DNA of 64,000 nt, from contig CAKUKM010000006.1 in assembly GCA_934663595.1 (NCBI GenBank), positions 67,629 through 131,628 of the forward strand. Direction: 5' to 3'. A program made the translations under genes and the position numbers. Under the pieces are notes generated by a model, which saw only the letters and a list, made by a program, of their open reading frames with translations, searched no databases and was not told the origin of the DNA. Position 1 is the first letter of the stretch, and each line of letters begins with the position of its first letter. The DNA comes from an uncultured Clostridia bacterium (GTDB lineage Bacteria > Bacillota > Clostridia > Christensenellales > Aristaeellaceae). Below, in pieces: positions 7,899 to 16,919 of this stretch.

Positions 7899-9237
7899 AC
7901 AGCGCGGAGCCGCCTGCGGCCAGCGCCTGTCGAACCGCGCGCCCGTCCAGCTCCTGAACGGAAACGCCGCCTTCCAGGCACTTCACCGCCGCAACGCCCG
8001 CCGCTTCGCCGGTCTGATTCAGATTCACCATCACGCGCAGCGCGCCGAACGCGCCGTCGTCGGCATTGATCATCCGCCCCGCCGGAATCACATTCCGCCA
8101 TTTTTCGAGCTTCAAAACCTCGAACGGCATCTGGTAAAACCGCGCATAATCGCCGCTCAGGCCCATTTCCGCGCGCCAGTTTCCAATCTCCGCGCGGCCG
8201 CCCTTGCCATGCTCGGTGCGCATGCCGCCGTCCAGCTCCTTGAAGGTAATTCCATTATCGCCGTTGTGGTGAATGTCCACGCGATACGTGCCCTGCAGAA
8301 TCGCATCGTCGAACCGCCTGCCCAGAAGCAGATCGTCCGCCGTGATCTGATACCGGCTCCGATAATGCGCCGTTTCGCGAATGCCGATCGCCGAGCACAG
8401 ATTCACAATCGCATAATCGGGCGAAACATAGCTTTTCAGCAGCTGCTCCAGCGCAAACGCCCTGCGCCGGCCCTCAAATTCCGCCTCGGTCAGATCCGCC
8501 GCGCGGCTCAAGTCCAGGCCGAACACATGGTTGTCCGCTCGGAATGTAATTCCGTCCATCCCCGGCACATCCGAAAACCAGCCCCAGTCGTCGTCCAGTC
8601 CGAACTCGGCGCCGTGCTCGTGAATCGCCCATGCAATCACGCTCGGGCTGGTCTTTCCCTTCAGCAAAAAGCCCGTCGTCGGCGGCTGCAGCGTGGAATG
8701 CGCATATCGCTCCACGCCGAGCGCCTTCAGAAGATCGCCATCTCCGGTCGCATCGATCCACATTTTGGCGCGAATGGCGGATCGGCCGTCCTTATTCTGA
8801 ATAAACGCGCAATCCACGCGATCGCCGTCGGTCAGCGCGCCCGCAAACTGCGTGTGGAAAAAGGTCGTGATTTTGTGCTCCCGAACCAGCTGATCCAGCG
8901 CGCGAATCATCGCAATGGGATTAAAGCGGTTCGCGCAATTGCGATCCTGCGTGACCGCGCACTGGTTTTCGCGAATCAGCGCGTCCAGCACCTCCCGGGT
9001 AAGCCCCGCGATAACCGGATAGCGATAATCGAAATCGAGCAGGCCGTGCCAGATATTCACCAGCCCCGCCGTGGCGGTACCGCCAAAGTAGTTCTGCCGC
9101 TCCACAATGCATACGCGCGCGCCCAGTCGCGCCGCGCGCACGGCGGCAAACACGCCCGTCGCGCTGCCGCCCAGCACACAAAGATCGCCCTCCCATGCGA
9201 TGGGAATCTGTCTTCCGGGTTCAAACACCGTGTTCAT
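7897..9237 (-). CDS. FAD-dependent oxidoreductase of sugar operon 1
   Basis: A 446-residue protein of the FAD_oxidored type. The N-terminal dinucleotide fold reads LCVLGGSATGVFAAVRAARL, then IVERQNYFGGTATAGL, and DATGDGD lies near residue 170. Such proteins often sit in carbohydrate operons and are thought to oxidise sugars or glycosides, but the substrate is unknown. It is the last gene of a minus-strand operon and overlaps the kinase stop as ATGA. The start at 9235-9237 is preferred over one 18 bases upstream because GGGAGG lies 10 nt before it. A second protein of this type is in operon 3. Confidence 0.85.
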   Translation of the reverse strand: MNTVFEPGRQIPIAWEGDLCVLGGSATGVFAAVRAARLGARVCIVERQNYFGGTATAGLVNIWHGLLDFDYRYPVIAGLTREVLDALIRENQCAVTQDRNCANRFNPIAMIRALDQLVREHKITTFFHTQFAGALTDGDRVDCAFIQNKDGRSAIRAKMWIDATGDGDLLKALGVERYAHSTLQPPTTGFLLKGKTSPSVIAWAIHEHGAEFGLDDDWGWFSDVPGMDGITFRADNHVFGLDLSRAADLTEAEFEGRRRAFALEQLLKSYVSPDYAIVNLCSAIGIRETAHYRSRYQITADDLLLGRRFDDAILQGTYRVDIHHNGDNGITFKELDGGMRTEHGKGGRAEIGNWRAEMGLSGDYARFYQMPFEVLKLEKWRNVIPAGRMINADDGAFGALRVMVNLNQTGEAAGVAAVKCLEGGVSVQELDGRAVRQALAAGGSAL

Positions 9238-10949
9238 CTCGTTTTTTCCTCCCATTCCTCGTTCGTTTTCATTTTCGGAAGGCGCACCGCAATGCGCGTG
9301 CCCACGCCGGGTTCGCTGTCGATATCCAGCCCGTACGCCGCGCCGAAATACATCTTCAGCCGCGCCGCCGCGCTCGCGAGCCCCGTCGAACGCAATCCCT
9401 CCGCACTAATCGGATTCAGAACCGCCTCAATGCGCTCGCGGCTCATGCCCTGGCCGTTGTCCATTATGGTCAGCACCAGCGCGCCACCCTGTTCCTCCGC
9501 GCAGACCGCAATCAGCCCCTGCCGCCCGGACGGTATGCAGCCATGGAACACGCTGTTTTCAATCATCGGCTGCAGAATCAACTTGGGAACCAGGCAATCC
9601 AGCAGCGCCTCGGGCGCCTGAACGGACAAATCAATCTGATTTCCGTAGCGCAGGGTGATGATATGCATGAATTCCTCCGTGCAGCGCAGCTCCTCCCGGA
9701 GCGGAATGGCGGGGCCGACCTTGTCCGTGCTCACCAGAAGGATGTGCACCAGCGCGCTCACCGCGTGCGGAATCTTGTCCTCCTCATGGCTGATCGCCAG
9801 CGCCGAAAGCATATTCAGCGTGTTATACAGGAAATGCGGCCGCAGCTGATTTTGCAGCGCACGCAGCTCGGATTCGTATTGCTGGCGCTGGACGGCCTCC
9901 TGCCTGGCCACCATGCTGTTGATGCGCCGGAGCATTCGATCGATATTATCGGACAGCTCGCCGATCTCGTCCCGGCGATGCACCGGTTCAAACCCGCTTA
10001 AATTCGAGCCCTCCAGGCAAATCTGATCCATCTGCTTGGCGAGCGTGCGAATCGGCCGAACGAAATGCGCGGCAAGCACCGACAAAAACGCAATCACGCC
10101 CAGCATCAGCACCGCGCTGATGATCATGGTCATCTGAATCAGCTGCCAGAGCGACTCATACGTTTCCGTCTCGTCCAGCGCAATGATCAGCACCCAATCG
10201 CTGGTTTTGAAGTTCTTTTCCGAATAGAGCCGCAGCCGCGCGCCGTTTGCCTCGGTGTATTCCGCCCACTGCCGCTGTCCGCCGTCGGCGGCGTCCCATG
10301 CTCCCTCTCCCAGGAGGCTGCCGCAGATGCGCTTGCCCGACGACGTATACAGCGCATACGGTATCGTCTCCGCGCCGAATGCGCGCGAAAGCGTTTCGGC
10401 AATCGCGTCCAGATCCATCTCCGCCATCACCGCGCCTTCCCCGGCCCGGCGATAAATCGCGATGGTATTCTGGGTGATCATGTTCGACCGATACACGTCT
10501 GTCATCCGAATTCCGCCGCCCGGCGGCGCGTTCTGCACGATTTGAAGGGGCAAATCATAATTCATCGTGCGCACCAGCACCTCCAGATCCACCTGCTGCG
10601 ACGAATACATCCGCCCCTCCGAAACATAATACGCGCGGCGGAAGCAGGGCGGATTGCTCTCGAGGCTCTTTTTCAAATCCTCGACGATCTGCTCCTTTTC
10701 GCCGCCGAGCAGACTGGAGCGATTCGAAAGCTGCACCAGATAGCCACGCGCCTCGCGAATCAGCACATCCACATTTTCGCGCGCGTGCCGGCCCTTTTCC
10801 TCATAGGCGCCGCCCTGCTGCTGAAACAGTATCTCCACAAACATGCGGCTTTCGATATAGGCGAGACCCACCGTGAGCAATATTCCGGCAATCAGAACCG
10901 ATACGATCTGCCTCGTCAGCAGACTGCAGCCGCGCCGCAAACGCATCAT
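9234..10949 (-). CDS. YesM-type sensor histidine kinase
   Basis: A 571-residue membrane sensor. One helix (about 15-35), an extracellular sensing domain (about 40-265), a second helix (about 270-292), a HAMP segment, then the LytS/YesM kinase domain. The phosphorylated histidine is in LRPHFLYNTLNM; the ATP-binding N-box is PMIENSVFHG, followed by IMDNGQGMS and GLASAAARLKMYF. In Bacillus and Clostridia such kinases sense extracellular carbohydrates, often through the neighbouring binding protein, and phosphorylate a YesN regulator. Here it lies inside the transporter operon, with 4-base overlaps to the regulator and the oxidoreductase. Confidence 0.93.
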   Translation of the reverse strand: MMRLRRGCSLLTRQIVSVLIAGILLTVGLAYIESRMFVEILFQQQGGAYEEKGRHARENVDVLIREARGYLVQLSNRSSLLGGEKEQIVEDLKKSLESNPPCFRRAYYVSEGRMYSSQQVDLEVLVRTMNYDLPLQIVQNAPPGGGIRMTDVYRSNMITQNTIAIYRRAGEGAVMAEMDLDAIAETLSRAFGAETIPYALYTSSGKRICGSLLGEGAWDAADGGQRQWAEYTEANGARLRLYSEKNFKTSDWVLIIALDETETYESLWQLIQMTMIISAVLMLGVIAFLSVLAAHFVRPIRTLAKQMDQICLEGSNLSGFEPVHRRDEIGELSDNIDRMLRRINSMVARQEAVQRQQYESELRALQNQLRPHFLYNTLNMLSALAISHEEDKIPHAVSALVHILLVSTDKVGPAIPLREELRCTEEFMHIITLRYGNQIDLSVQAPEALLDCLVPKLILQPMIENSVFHGCIPSGRQGLIAVCAEEQGGALVLTIMDNGQGMSRERIEAVLNPISAEGLRSTGLASAAARLKMYFGAAYGLDIDSEPGVGTRIAVRLPKMKTNEEWEEKTR

Positions 10950-12271
10950 TCTCGCCCCCTGTACTTCTTCGGCGTCATTCCATAGGCCCTGGAGAAGGTT
11001 TCCGAAAAATGCCGCGTGCTCTCAAAGCCGCACTTTTCGGCAATTTCATAGATCCTGTCGTTGGTGCTTCTGAGCAGCTCCGCCGCGCGCTCCAATCGCG
11101 CGCGAATGATATACTGCTTGATTCCCTCGCCCGTCTCGCTTTTAAACAGCGCGCTTAAATAGGCCGCGCTGAAGCCCGCCTGCTCCGACAGGGAATTCAG
11201 GCTCAGCGGCTCCGCCAAATGCTCCTGTATGTATTCCTTCAGCCGCTCCACCGGCTCCCGTGCCCGCGCCTCGCCCCCGAGCCGCCATTTCAGCTGCGCC
11301 GTTCGTAAAAGGAGCGCCGCCTTCTGCGCCGAATCCGCCTGGCGAATCATCGCGGCAGCCTCGTTCATGTCCGGCGAATGCATATCGCGCAGGCAGGCGA
11401 TCAGAATCGCCTTCATTTGATCGGGCGAAACATGCCTCTCGATGCATTCCGCCACGTAATCGCCCGGGAAATCTTCCTCCGTGCCGCTGAAAAACACGCG
11501 AAACCGGCGGATCAGCCGGCTGCGAAGCTCGCCCGGAAAGGTGGAATCGTATTCCGCGCCGGTCAATTCGCCAATCATCGGAAAATAAAACGCTTCGCGC
11601 ATACGCCGCCGAAACACCTCCAGCGCGGAATTGCTCGCATCGGAAATCTCCGAATAGCAGCACGCGCCCTTCGCAAGGCCCTCTCCCCTGCCGATCGCGA
11701 GCCACAGCCCGTTTTCCACCGGAATGCATTCCTCAAAGCCGCAGCGCATCAAAAGCGAATACTGGCCGGAGAGCGTGACCTCCTTCGGCGAAAGCAGCTG
11801 AATCAGCCGCCCGCTCCTTCCGCGCCAGGCGCAATCGCAAATCTGCTTCTCCAGCCGATACGCCGATTTGGCCGCTTCCTCCTCGCCGCTTTGAACCAGC
11901 CTGCCCCGCGCCTTTTCCAGCGCGCGGGAAAGCGCGGTTATGTCGTAGGCGTCCTTCAATACATAGTCCGCCGCGCCGTCGCGAAACGCGCTGACCGCAT
12001 ATTCAAAGTCGCTGTACATCGTGAGCATGATCACCTGAATCTCCGGCTGCTCCGCCTTGAGCGCGCGCACCAGCTCCAGTCCGCTCATTCCGGGCATCGA
12101 CACGTCCGCCAGCACCACCTGCGGGTGAATTGCGCGCGCCAGCTCCAGCGCCTGCCGTCCGTTTTCCGCCGTGCCAACCAGCTCGCAATCCGGTATTTTG
12201 CGCAGCAGCTCCGTCGCATTCGTGCGCGCAGCCAGCTCGTCATCCACCACAATTACCCGCAGCTTCTCCAT
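10946..12271 (-). CDS. YesN-type response regulator (REC + AraC HTH)
   Basis: A 441-residue response regulator. The receiver domain (1-120) shows the acidic pair in VIVVDDE, the phospho-aspartate in VVLADVSMPGMSG and the lysine in DYVLKDAY. A middle region of unknown fold follows. The last 100 residues are a double helix-turn-helix of the AraC type (LSLNSLSEQAGFSAAYLSALF and IYEIAEKCGFESTRHFSETF, ending MTPKKYRG). It should activate transporter genes when phosphorylated by the adjacent kinase. MEKLRVIVVDD at 12271 is the start; a reading extended to 12358 would overlap the binding-protein gene. Confidence 0.93.
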   Translation of the reverse strand: MEKLRVIVVDDELAARTNATELLRKIPDCELVGTAENGRQALELARAIHPQVVLADVSMPGMSGLELVRALKAEQPEIQVIMLTMYSDFEYAVSAFRDGAADYVLKDAYDITALSRALEKARGRLVQSGEEEAAKSAYRLEKQICDCAWRGRSGRLIQLLSPKEVTLSGQYSLLMRCGFEECIPVENGLWLAIGRGEGLAKGACCYSEISDASNSALEVFRRRMREAFYFPMIGELTGAEYDSTFPGELRSRLIRRFRVFFSGTEEDFPGDYVAECIERHVSPDQMKAILIACLRDMHSPDMNEAAAMIRQADSAQKAALLLRTAQLKWRLGGEARAREPVERLKEYIQEHLAEPLSLNSLSEQAGFSAAYLSALFKSETGEGIKQYIIRARLERAAELLRSTNDRIYEIAEKCGFESTRHFSETFSRAYGMTPKKYRGRE

Positions 12272-12347
12272 TGCCGCCGCCTCCCCGCCGCTTTTAAAAC
12301 GCAAGCATTCCGGAGGCAGCTGCGTCGCCGCCTCCGGAAGCCTGAAT

Positions 12348-13796
12348 TTATTCCGCAATCAGCCCCGCACGGATCAGATCGTTTCTGGCGCTCTCCATAT
12401 AGACGGACAGGCCGTATACGTTGTTCATGGTTTCAACGTAGGCGTCCCATTCATCCAGCGAACGCTCGCCATAGATGAACCGGGTGATCTCCTCGTCCGC
12501 ATAGGTTTCGATATCCGAAAGGTTCACCTCGTCCGGCACCTTGGTCTTGGAATTGTAGATCGGCAGGCACTTCATCGCGCCGCACTGCTCGATCTGCTTG
12601 CTCAGATAGCCGAACTTCGTCTTCAGATACGGCAGATCATCGCGGCCGCAGATGGTGTAATTGAACGAATAGGTAATCTCGCTGAGCTTCTCGAGCGGAA
12701 CGACATTGCCTTCCGCATCCAGCTCGTAGTGAACGCCCTCCTGACCGAACAGCGTCAGGCGATGGCCGGTTTCCGGCGTGCACAGGAAATCGAGAAGCCT
12801 GAGCACCTTGTCGAGCTGCTCGGGATCGTTTTCCAGCTCCGCATCGATGCCGAAATAGGACGGCGCGTTCGTGGAATCATACTGCACGTCCCAGCGGCCG
12901 CCGGGGCCTTCCACGCCGGGAAGCAGCTCCCAATGCGCAGTCGGGCAGATCGCAAGCGCCTGATCCATATAGGTCTGCTTGAAGATATCCCAGAAAGTGC
13001 AGGCCAGCACGCCGGCATAGCCCGAAATCGCCTTGTCGCGATGCTCCATCGACTGATTCGTAATGACCTCGGGGTCCACCACGCCCGCGTCGATCAGCTT
13101 CTGAATGAATTCAATCGCGCTCTTCATATCCGGATCCGTCGACGAATACACGACCGAGCCATCCTCAATCAGGAATGAGCCCGGCTGCGTCGTGCCAAAG
13201 GCGCGGAACACGATGTTGAACGCCGAAAGGCCGGCGCCGGTCAGGCCGTAGGTATCGTCCTTCTGATTGCCGTCGGGATCGTTATAGGTAAACGCGTACA
13301 GCACATCGTACAGCTCGTCCAGCGTCTGCGGCATTTCAAGGCCCAGATTGTCCAGCCAGTCCTGGCGGATGCTGTAATCGGCATACGCGATGTACGGGCG
13401 CGCGGCAATCAGATACATTCCGCCGTTCATATAGCAGTTCTCGAGCGCGGATTCGGAATAGTTCGCCACGAAATTCGGCATCTTGTCCAGATACGGCTCA
13501 ATATTCAGAAGCAGTCCCTGCCTGATGTAGGTCGGCGCCATATTGTAGTCCACCTGGAACAGATTCGGAATGTTGTCACCGGCAAGGCGAACGTTCAGCT
13601 GCGTGGCGTATTCCGCGGACACGACCGTCCATTCCACGTCGCAGCCCATTGCTTCCTTAATTCCCGGCAGGATTGCATCGTCCTCGGGATCGGGCATGCC
13701 CTGTCCCGCGCGGAACACTGTGATCGCGCCCTCGGCGAAGCACGCGCTCGTCAGCAGCATCAGCGCCGCCAGCAGCAGACTCAACCATCTCTTCAT
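12348..13796 (-). CDS. Sugar-binding protein of ABC importer 1
   Basis: A 482-residue extracellular solute-binding protein with an N-terminal signal (KRWLSLLLAALMLLTSACFA; the cysteine may be a lipid anchor, though the lipobox is weak). The mature part begins EGAITVFRAGQG and has the two-lobed family-1 look, with late motifs such as LDFLCTPETGHRLTLFGQEG, typical of LplA-like proteins. It should hand oligosaccharides or glycosides to the permeases encoded just upstream. It follows GGGAGGAAAC 10 nt before the ATG. Confidence 0.88.
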   Translation of the reverse strand: MKRWLSLLLAALMLLTSACFAEGAITVFRAGQGMPDPEDDAILPGIKEAMGCDVEWTVVSAEYATQLNVRLAGDNIPNLFQVDYNMAPTYIRQGLLLNIEPYLDKMPNFVANYSESALENCYMNGGMYLIAARPYIAYADYSIRQDWLDNLGLEMPQTLDELYDVLYAFTYNDPDGNQKDDTYGLTGAGLSAFNIVFRAFGTTQPGSFLIEDGSVVYSSTDPDMKSAIEFIQKLIDAGVVDPEVITNQSMEHRDKAISGYAGVLACTFWDIFKQTYMDQALAICPTAHWELLPGVEGPGGRWDVQYDSTNAPSYFGIDAELENDPEQLDKVLRLLDFLCTPETGHRLTLFGQEGVHYELDAEGNVVPLEKLSEITYSFNYTICGRDDLPYLKTKFGYLSKQIEQCGAMKCLPIYNSKTKVPDEVNLSDIETYADEEITRFIYGERSLDEWDAYVETMNNVYGLSVYMESARNDLIRAGLIAE

Positions 13797-13819
13797 AACC
13801 AGTTTCCTCCCTTTCTCTA

Positions 13820-14680
13820 TTACCCCTTTACCGCCCCCAGAAGCATTCCGGTGGTGAAATACTTCTGAATGAACGGATAAACCACGATAATCGGCAGCGC
13901 CGTAAGCACCACGGCCGCCATCTTCAGCGTTTCGGTCGGCGCGGTGTATTCCGCCGCGTCCACCTGCTCCGAGCCGGAAATGATGCTGTGCAGCACCACC
14001 TGCAGCGGCTGAAGGCTCGGCTTCGTAATATACAACAGCGCGCTCATGAACGTGTTCCAGTGCATGACCGCATAGAACATTACGTTCGTCATGATCGACG
14101 GCACCGCCAGCGGAATGGCGATTCGAATCAGCGTCTGCGTTTCGTTTGCGCCGTCGATCAGCGCGGCCTCGAACAGATCCTCCGGCAGCGCGCGGAAGAA
14201 CGTGCGCATCAGAATTACGTTGTAAGGCGTAATCGCAATCGGAAGGATCAGCGACCAGATGCTGTCGATCAGCCCCAGATCCTTCACGATCAGGTATTTC
14301 GGAATCGTGCCGCCCGTGAACAGCATCGAAAACAGCACATAAAACATCACCGCGCGGCTTCCGGGCAATTCGCGCTTGGAAAGCGGATACGCCAGCAGCA
14401 GCGTGAGCACGATATTCAGCGCCGTGCCCACCACGGTAATGAAAATCGTGACCCCATACGCCGAATTCATCCGGCCGTTTTCAAAGAACATCTTATAGCC
14501 GTCCAGCGTAATTTCGCGCGGAATCACCACGAAGCCGCCGTTTCTCAGCACCTCGGAATACGGCGTGAGCGACACGGCCACCACATACATCAGCGGAAAC
14601 AGGCACACGAGCGCCGCAAGCGTCAAAAACACATACAGCCCCGCGAAATACACCCTTTCGCCCCTGCTCTTTCTCACCAC
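13820..14680 (-). CDS. ABC sugar permease 1B (LplC/YtcP type)
   Basis: A 286-residue inner-membrane permease with six helices and the cytoplasmic EAA loop EAALIDGANETQTLIRIAIP (about residues 180-200) that docks on the ATPase. It ends in VYPFIQKYFTTGMLLGAVKG, the standard end of this family. The start is GTG; a second GTG follows at once, so either codon may serve. It overlaps the end of the partner permease by seven bases. No ATPase gene is present in the operon. Confidence 0.92.
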   Translation of the reverse strand: MVRKSRGERVYFAGLYVFLTLAALVCLFPLMYVVAVSLTPYSEVLRNGGFVVIPREITLDGYKMFFENGRMNSAYGVTIFITVVGTALNIVLTLLLAYPLSKRELPGSRAVMFYVLFSMLFTGGTIPKYLIVKDLGLIDSIWSLILPIAITPYNVILMRTFFRALPEDLFEAALIDGANETQTLIRIAIPLAVPSIMTNVMFYAVMHWNTFMSALLYITKPSLQPLQVVLHSIISGSEQVDAAEYTAPTETLKMAAVVLTALPIIVVYPFIQKYFTTGMLLGAVKG

Positions 14681-15606
14681 AGCGATTCACCCCACCTTCG
14701 CGCCACCTGATTCAGCGTCACCAGCAGCATGGTGCCGATCACGGACTTAAACAGCCCGACCGCCGACGCCAGCGAAAAGTTCCACTGCTTCATGCCCGTG
14801 CGGTACACCCACGTATCGATGATATCGCCCACGGACAACACCTGCGTATTCAGCATGGCGTACACCTGATCAAAGCCCGCATCCAGTATCGACCCCGTTC
14901 GAAGCAGAAGCGAAATCATGAATACGCTGCGAATTCCCGGCAGCGTCACATGCCAGATCATCTGCGCGCGATTGCAGCCGTCCACGCGCGCCGCCTCATA
15001 TAGCGTTTCATCGATGCCGATGATCGCCGCCAGATAGATAATCGCGTTCCAGCCCGTTTCCTTCCAGAGATCGGACAGCACGAGCAGCGGCCGGAACCAC
15101 TTCGTGGAGCTCATGAAATTGATCGTCGAGCCGGTCACGCCCTTGATCGCCTGATTGATCAGCCCCCGCGATTCCGACAGCATCGCAAACACGACGCCAT
15201 AGACGATAATCCACGAAAGAAAGTGCGGCAGATACGTCACCGTTTGCACCGCGCGGCGGAAGCGCACGCTCGGCGCCTCCGAAAGCGCCACCGCGAACAG
15301 TACCGCGCACGGCATCGTAATCGCCAGCTTGGCCAAACTGATAATCAGCGTATTGGACAGCACCCGCAGGCAATAGGGCGACTGGAAAAACTGCAGAAAA
15401 TATTTGTAAAACGGGTCCGCCCACGGGCTTCCCAGAATGCCCTTCTTGACCTGGAAATCCTTAAACGCGATGATCGCGCCGTACATCGGCATATAGTTAA
15501 ACGCAAACAGGAATGCGATTCCGGGGATCATCATCAAATACAGCGCGCGCTTGCGCAGAACCAGCCGAAGCGTTCTTTGCCGCGCCATTGCGAAGGGCCT
15601 TGCCAT
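14674..15606 (-). CDS. ABC sugar permease 1A (LplB type)
   Basis: A 310-residue membrane permease and the first gene of operon 1. Six helices, with the EAA loop YEAARVDGCNRAQMIWHVTL. The N-terminal MKRALYLMMIPG-like segment (RALYLMMIPGIAFLFAFNY) is typical of LplB. The start at 15604-15606 follows GAGGTGAGG by three bases; an ATG further upstream (15654) overlaps the promoter and is rejected. Confidence 0.92.
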   Translation of the reverse strand: MARPFAMARQRTLRLVLRKRALYLMMIPGIAFLFAFNYMPMYGAIIAFKDFQVKKGILGSPWADPFYKYFLQFFQSPYCLRVLSNTLIISLAKLAITMPCAVLFAVALSEAPSVRFRRAVQTVTYLPHFLSWIIVYGVVFAMLSESRGLINQAIKGVTGSTINFMSSTKWFRPLLVLSDLWKETGWNAIIYLAAIIGIDETLYEAARVDGCNRAQMIWHVTLPGIRSVFMISLLLRTGSILDAGFDQVYAMLNTQVLSVGDIIDTWVYRTGMKQWNFSLASAVGLFKSVIGTMLLVTLNQVARRWGESLW

Positions 15607-15625
15607 TTGCCTCACCTCATTTCCT

Positions 15626-15654
15626 ATTTTAAAGGAATGGATGTAAACTGGCAA
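15626..15654 (-). promoter_or_regulatory. Promoter of sugar operon 1
   Basis: Minus strand TTGCCA (15654-15649), 17 bp, TAAAAT (15631-15626), 20 bases before the first permease start codon. Confidence 0.6.
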
Positions 15655-15696
15655 TGCAACTTTTTTAAGAAAAGGTCCGCCTTTTCATGCAAATTA

Positions 15697-15720
15697 GAAA
15701 AAGCGCCGAATCGGCGCTTT
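15697..15720 (-). terminator. Terminator of the AraC regulator gene
   Basis: AAAGCGCCG (15700-15708) pairs with CGGCGCTTT (15712-15720). On the minus strand the stem is followed by a T run. It lies directly after the regulator stop codon. Confidence 0.8.
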
Positions 15721-15723
15721 CGT

Positions 15724-16599
15724 CTATTTCGCATTATGGATAAAAACCGGGGCGGGGGCGGTTGCTGGCCAGAGGGGCAGGCTTACGGCCTGGCTTCGGT
15801 AGGCGCTGGGCGACACGCCGCTCAGCGCGAAAAAGGCGTTGTTGAACGTGCGGATCGACTGGTAGCCGCATTCGCCGGCGATGCCGGTGATGCTCGCGTT
15901 CGTTTCTATCATCAGCTGCTTGGCGTGCGCGATGCGGCAGGAATTGATATACTGGCGGAAATTCATCTGGAACACCTGGTTGAACAGGTGCGACAGGTAA
16001 AACCGGTCGTAATTCAGATCCGCCGCCATGCGCGTGAGCGAAATGTCCTCCCGGAAGTGCTTCTGTATGTATTCCGCCACCCGCGAAATCAGCAGGCTCG
16101 ACGGCGTCGCGTCCGGAACGATCTCGACCTGGCGCGCAAATTCCGAGCAGATCGAATACAGCAGCGCCTGCGCGTCGTATTTGCAATCGATGCGGCCGCC
16201 ATAGAGAAACTGATCCTCGTTGCATTCGGAAAATTCGGACAGATACCGGCGCAGCAGCAGCTCCGCGGTCGTGCCTCGGCCATTGAAGCGGAAGGTCGCG
16301 CCCTTTTTGCCGCGCATGTCGTGGGTGAACGTGCCGATCAGGTCGGGCGAAAAATCCGCGAACCAGATGTGCACGCGGCCCTTCGTTCGGCAGGAATGCA
16401 CCTTGTTGGGAAACACCATGCAGAAATCGCCCGGGTTCGCCGTTTCCGTGCGGCCGTCCACCGTGAATTCATATTCGCCGGCGATGACATACACAATCTC
16501 ATAGTCCTCGTGAAAGTGCGCGTCGAAATTCAGCGCGCCCTGAAACGAAAAATGCTTCAGGGTCTGGCTCTGAAATGAAAACTCGTTTTGGTATTTCAC
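15724..16599 (-). CDS. AraC-family regulator with cupin sensor domain
   Basis: About 291 residues. The N-terminal part is a cupin-like ligand pocket (FHEDYEIVYVIAGEYEFTVDG, NPGDFCMVFPNKVHSC). The C-terminal 100 residues form the AraC double helix-turn-helix (DISLTRMAADLNYDRFYLSHLF and ITGIAGECGYQSIRTFNNAFF, ending SGVSPSAYR). It sits between two sugar operons and probably controls the divergent NagB/NagA operon, the neighbour, or both. The start is uncertain. GTG at 16599 is preferred because GGGAGGAGGG lies nine bases before it, and the likely promoter at 16725-16753 rules out the earlier ATG at 16716. Confidence 0.85.
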   Translation of the reverse strand: MKYQNEFSFQSQTLKHFSFQGALNFDAHFHEDYEIVYVIAGEYEFTVDGRTETANPGDFCMVFPNKVHSCRTKGRVHIWFADFSPDLIGTFTHDMRGKKGATFRFNGRGTTAELLLRRYLSEFSECNEDQFLYGGRIDCKYDAQALLYSICSEFARQVEIVPDATPSSLLISRVAEYIQKHFREDISLTRMAADLNYDRFYLSHLFNQVFQMNFRQYINSCRIAHAKQLMIETNASITGIAGECGYQSIRTFNNAFFALSGVSPSAYRSQAVSLPLWPATAPAPVFIHNAK

Positions 16600-16724
16600 A
16601 GGCTGTCGCCCTCCTCCCGGATCCCACATCGCAACTTTTTGCCAGTTAGCGCCATATTTGATCTTGTATTCAAATAGGGATTCGTATATACTTTTAGTGG
16701 AAACAGGGAATAACAATCATAAAA

Positions 16725-16753
16725 ACATTAGCATATTCACCCAGAGATGTCAA
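16725..16753 (-). promoter_or_regulatory. Promoter of the AraC regulator
   Basis: Minus strand TTGACA (16753-16748), 17 bp, TAATGT (16730-16725) with TGC before the -10. Transcription would start near 16718, leaving a leader of about 118 nt before the GTG. Confidence 0.65.
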
Positions 16754-16811
16754 CCGTCTGCCGCCGAATCTAACGTATTGTTTTCATTATCGCCCCTTAA
16801 CGCAATACTTT

Positions 16812-16837
16812 ATTGTGCAAAATCGTTTCTGCACAAT
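16812..16837. promoter_or_regulatory. Putative operator upstream of sugar operon 2
   Basis: ATTGTGCA (16812-16819) and TGCACAAT (16830-16837) form a perfect inverted repeat with a 10-bp spacer. A third partial half-site, GCGCACAATT, follows at about 16859-16868. It lies in the 320-bp gap between the AraC regulator and the NagB-like gene, so the AraC protein is the first candidate to bind it. I see no other gene in that gap. Confidence 0.55.
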
Positions 16838-16919
16838 TGCGCGATTTCGGGGCGAAAAGCGCACAATTCAGCCTCTCCGGCCCCGATGGGCCAACAAAAA
16901 GAAAGGTGGGAATCCCCGG

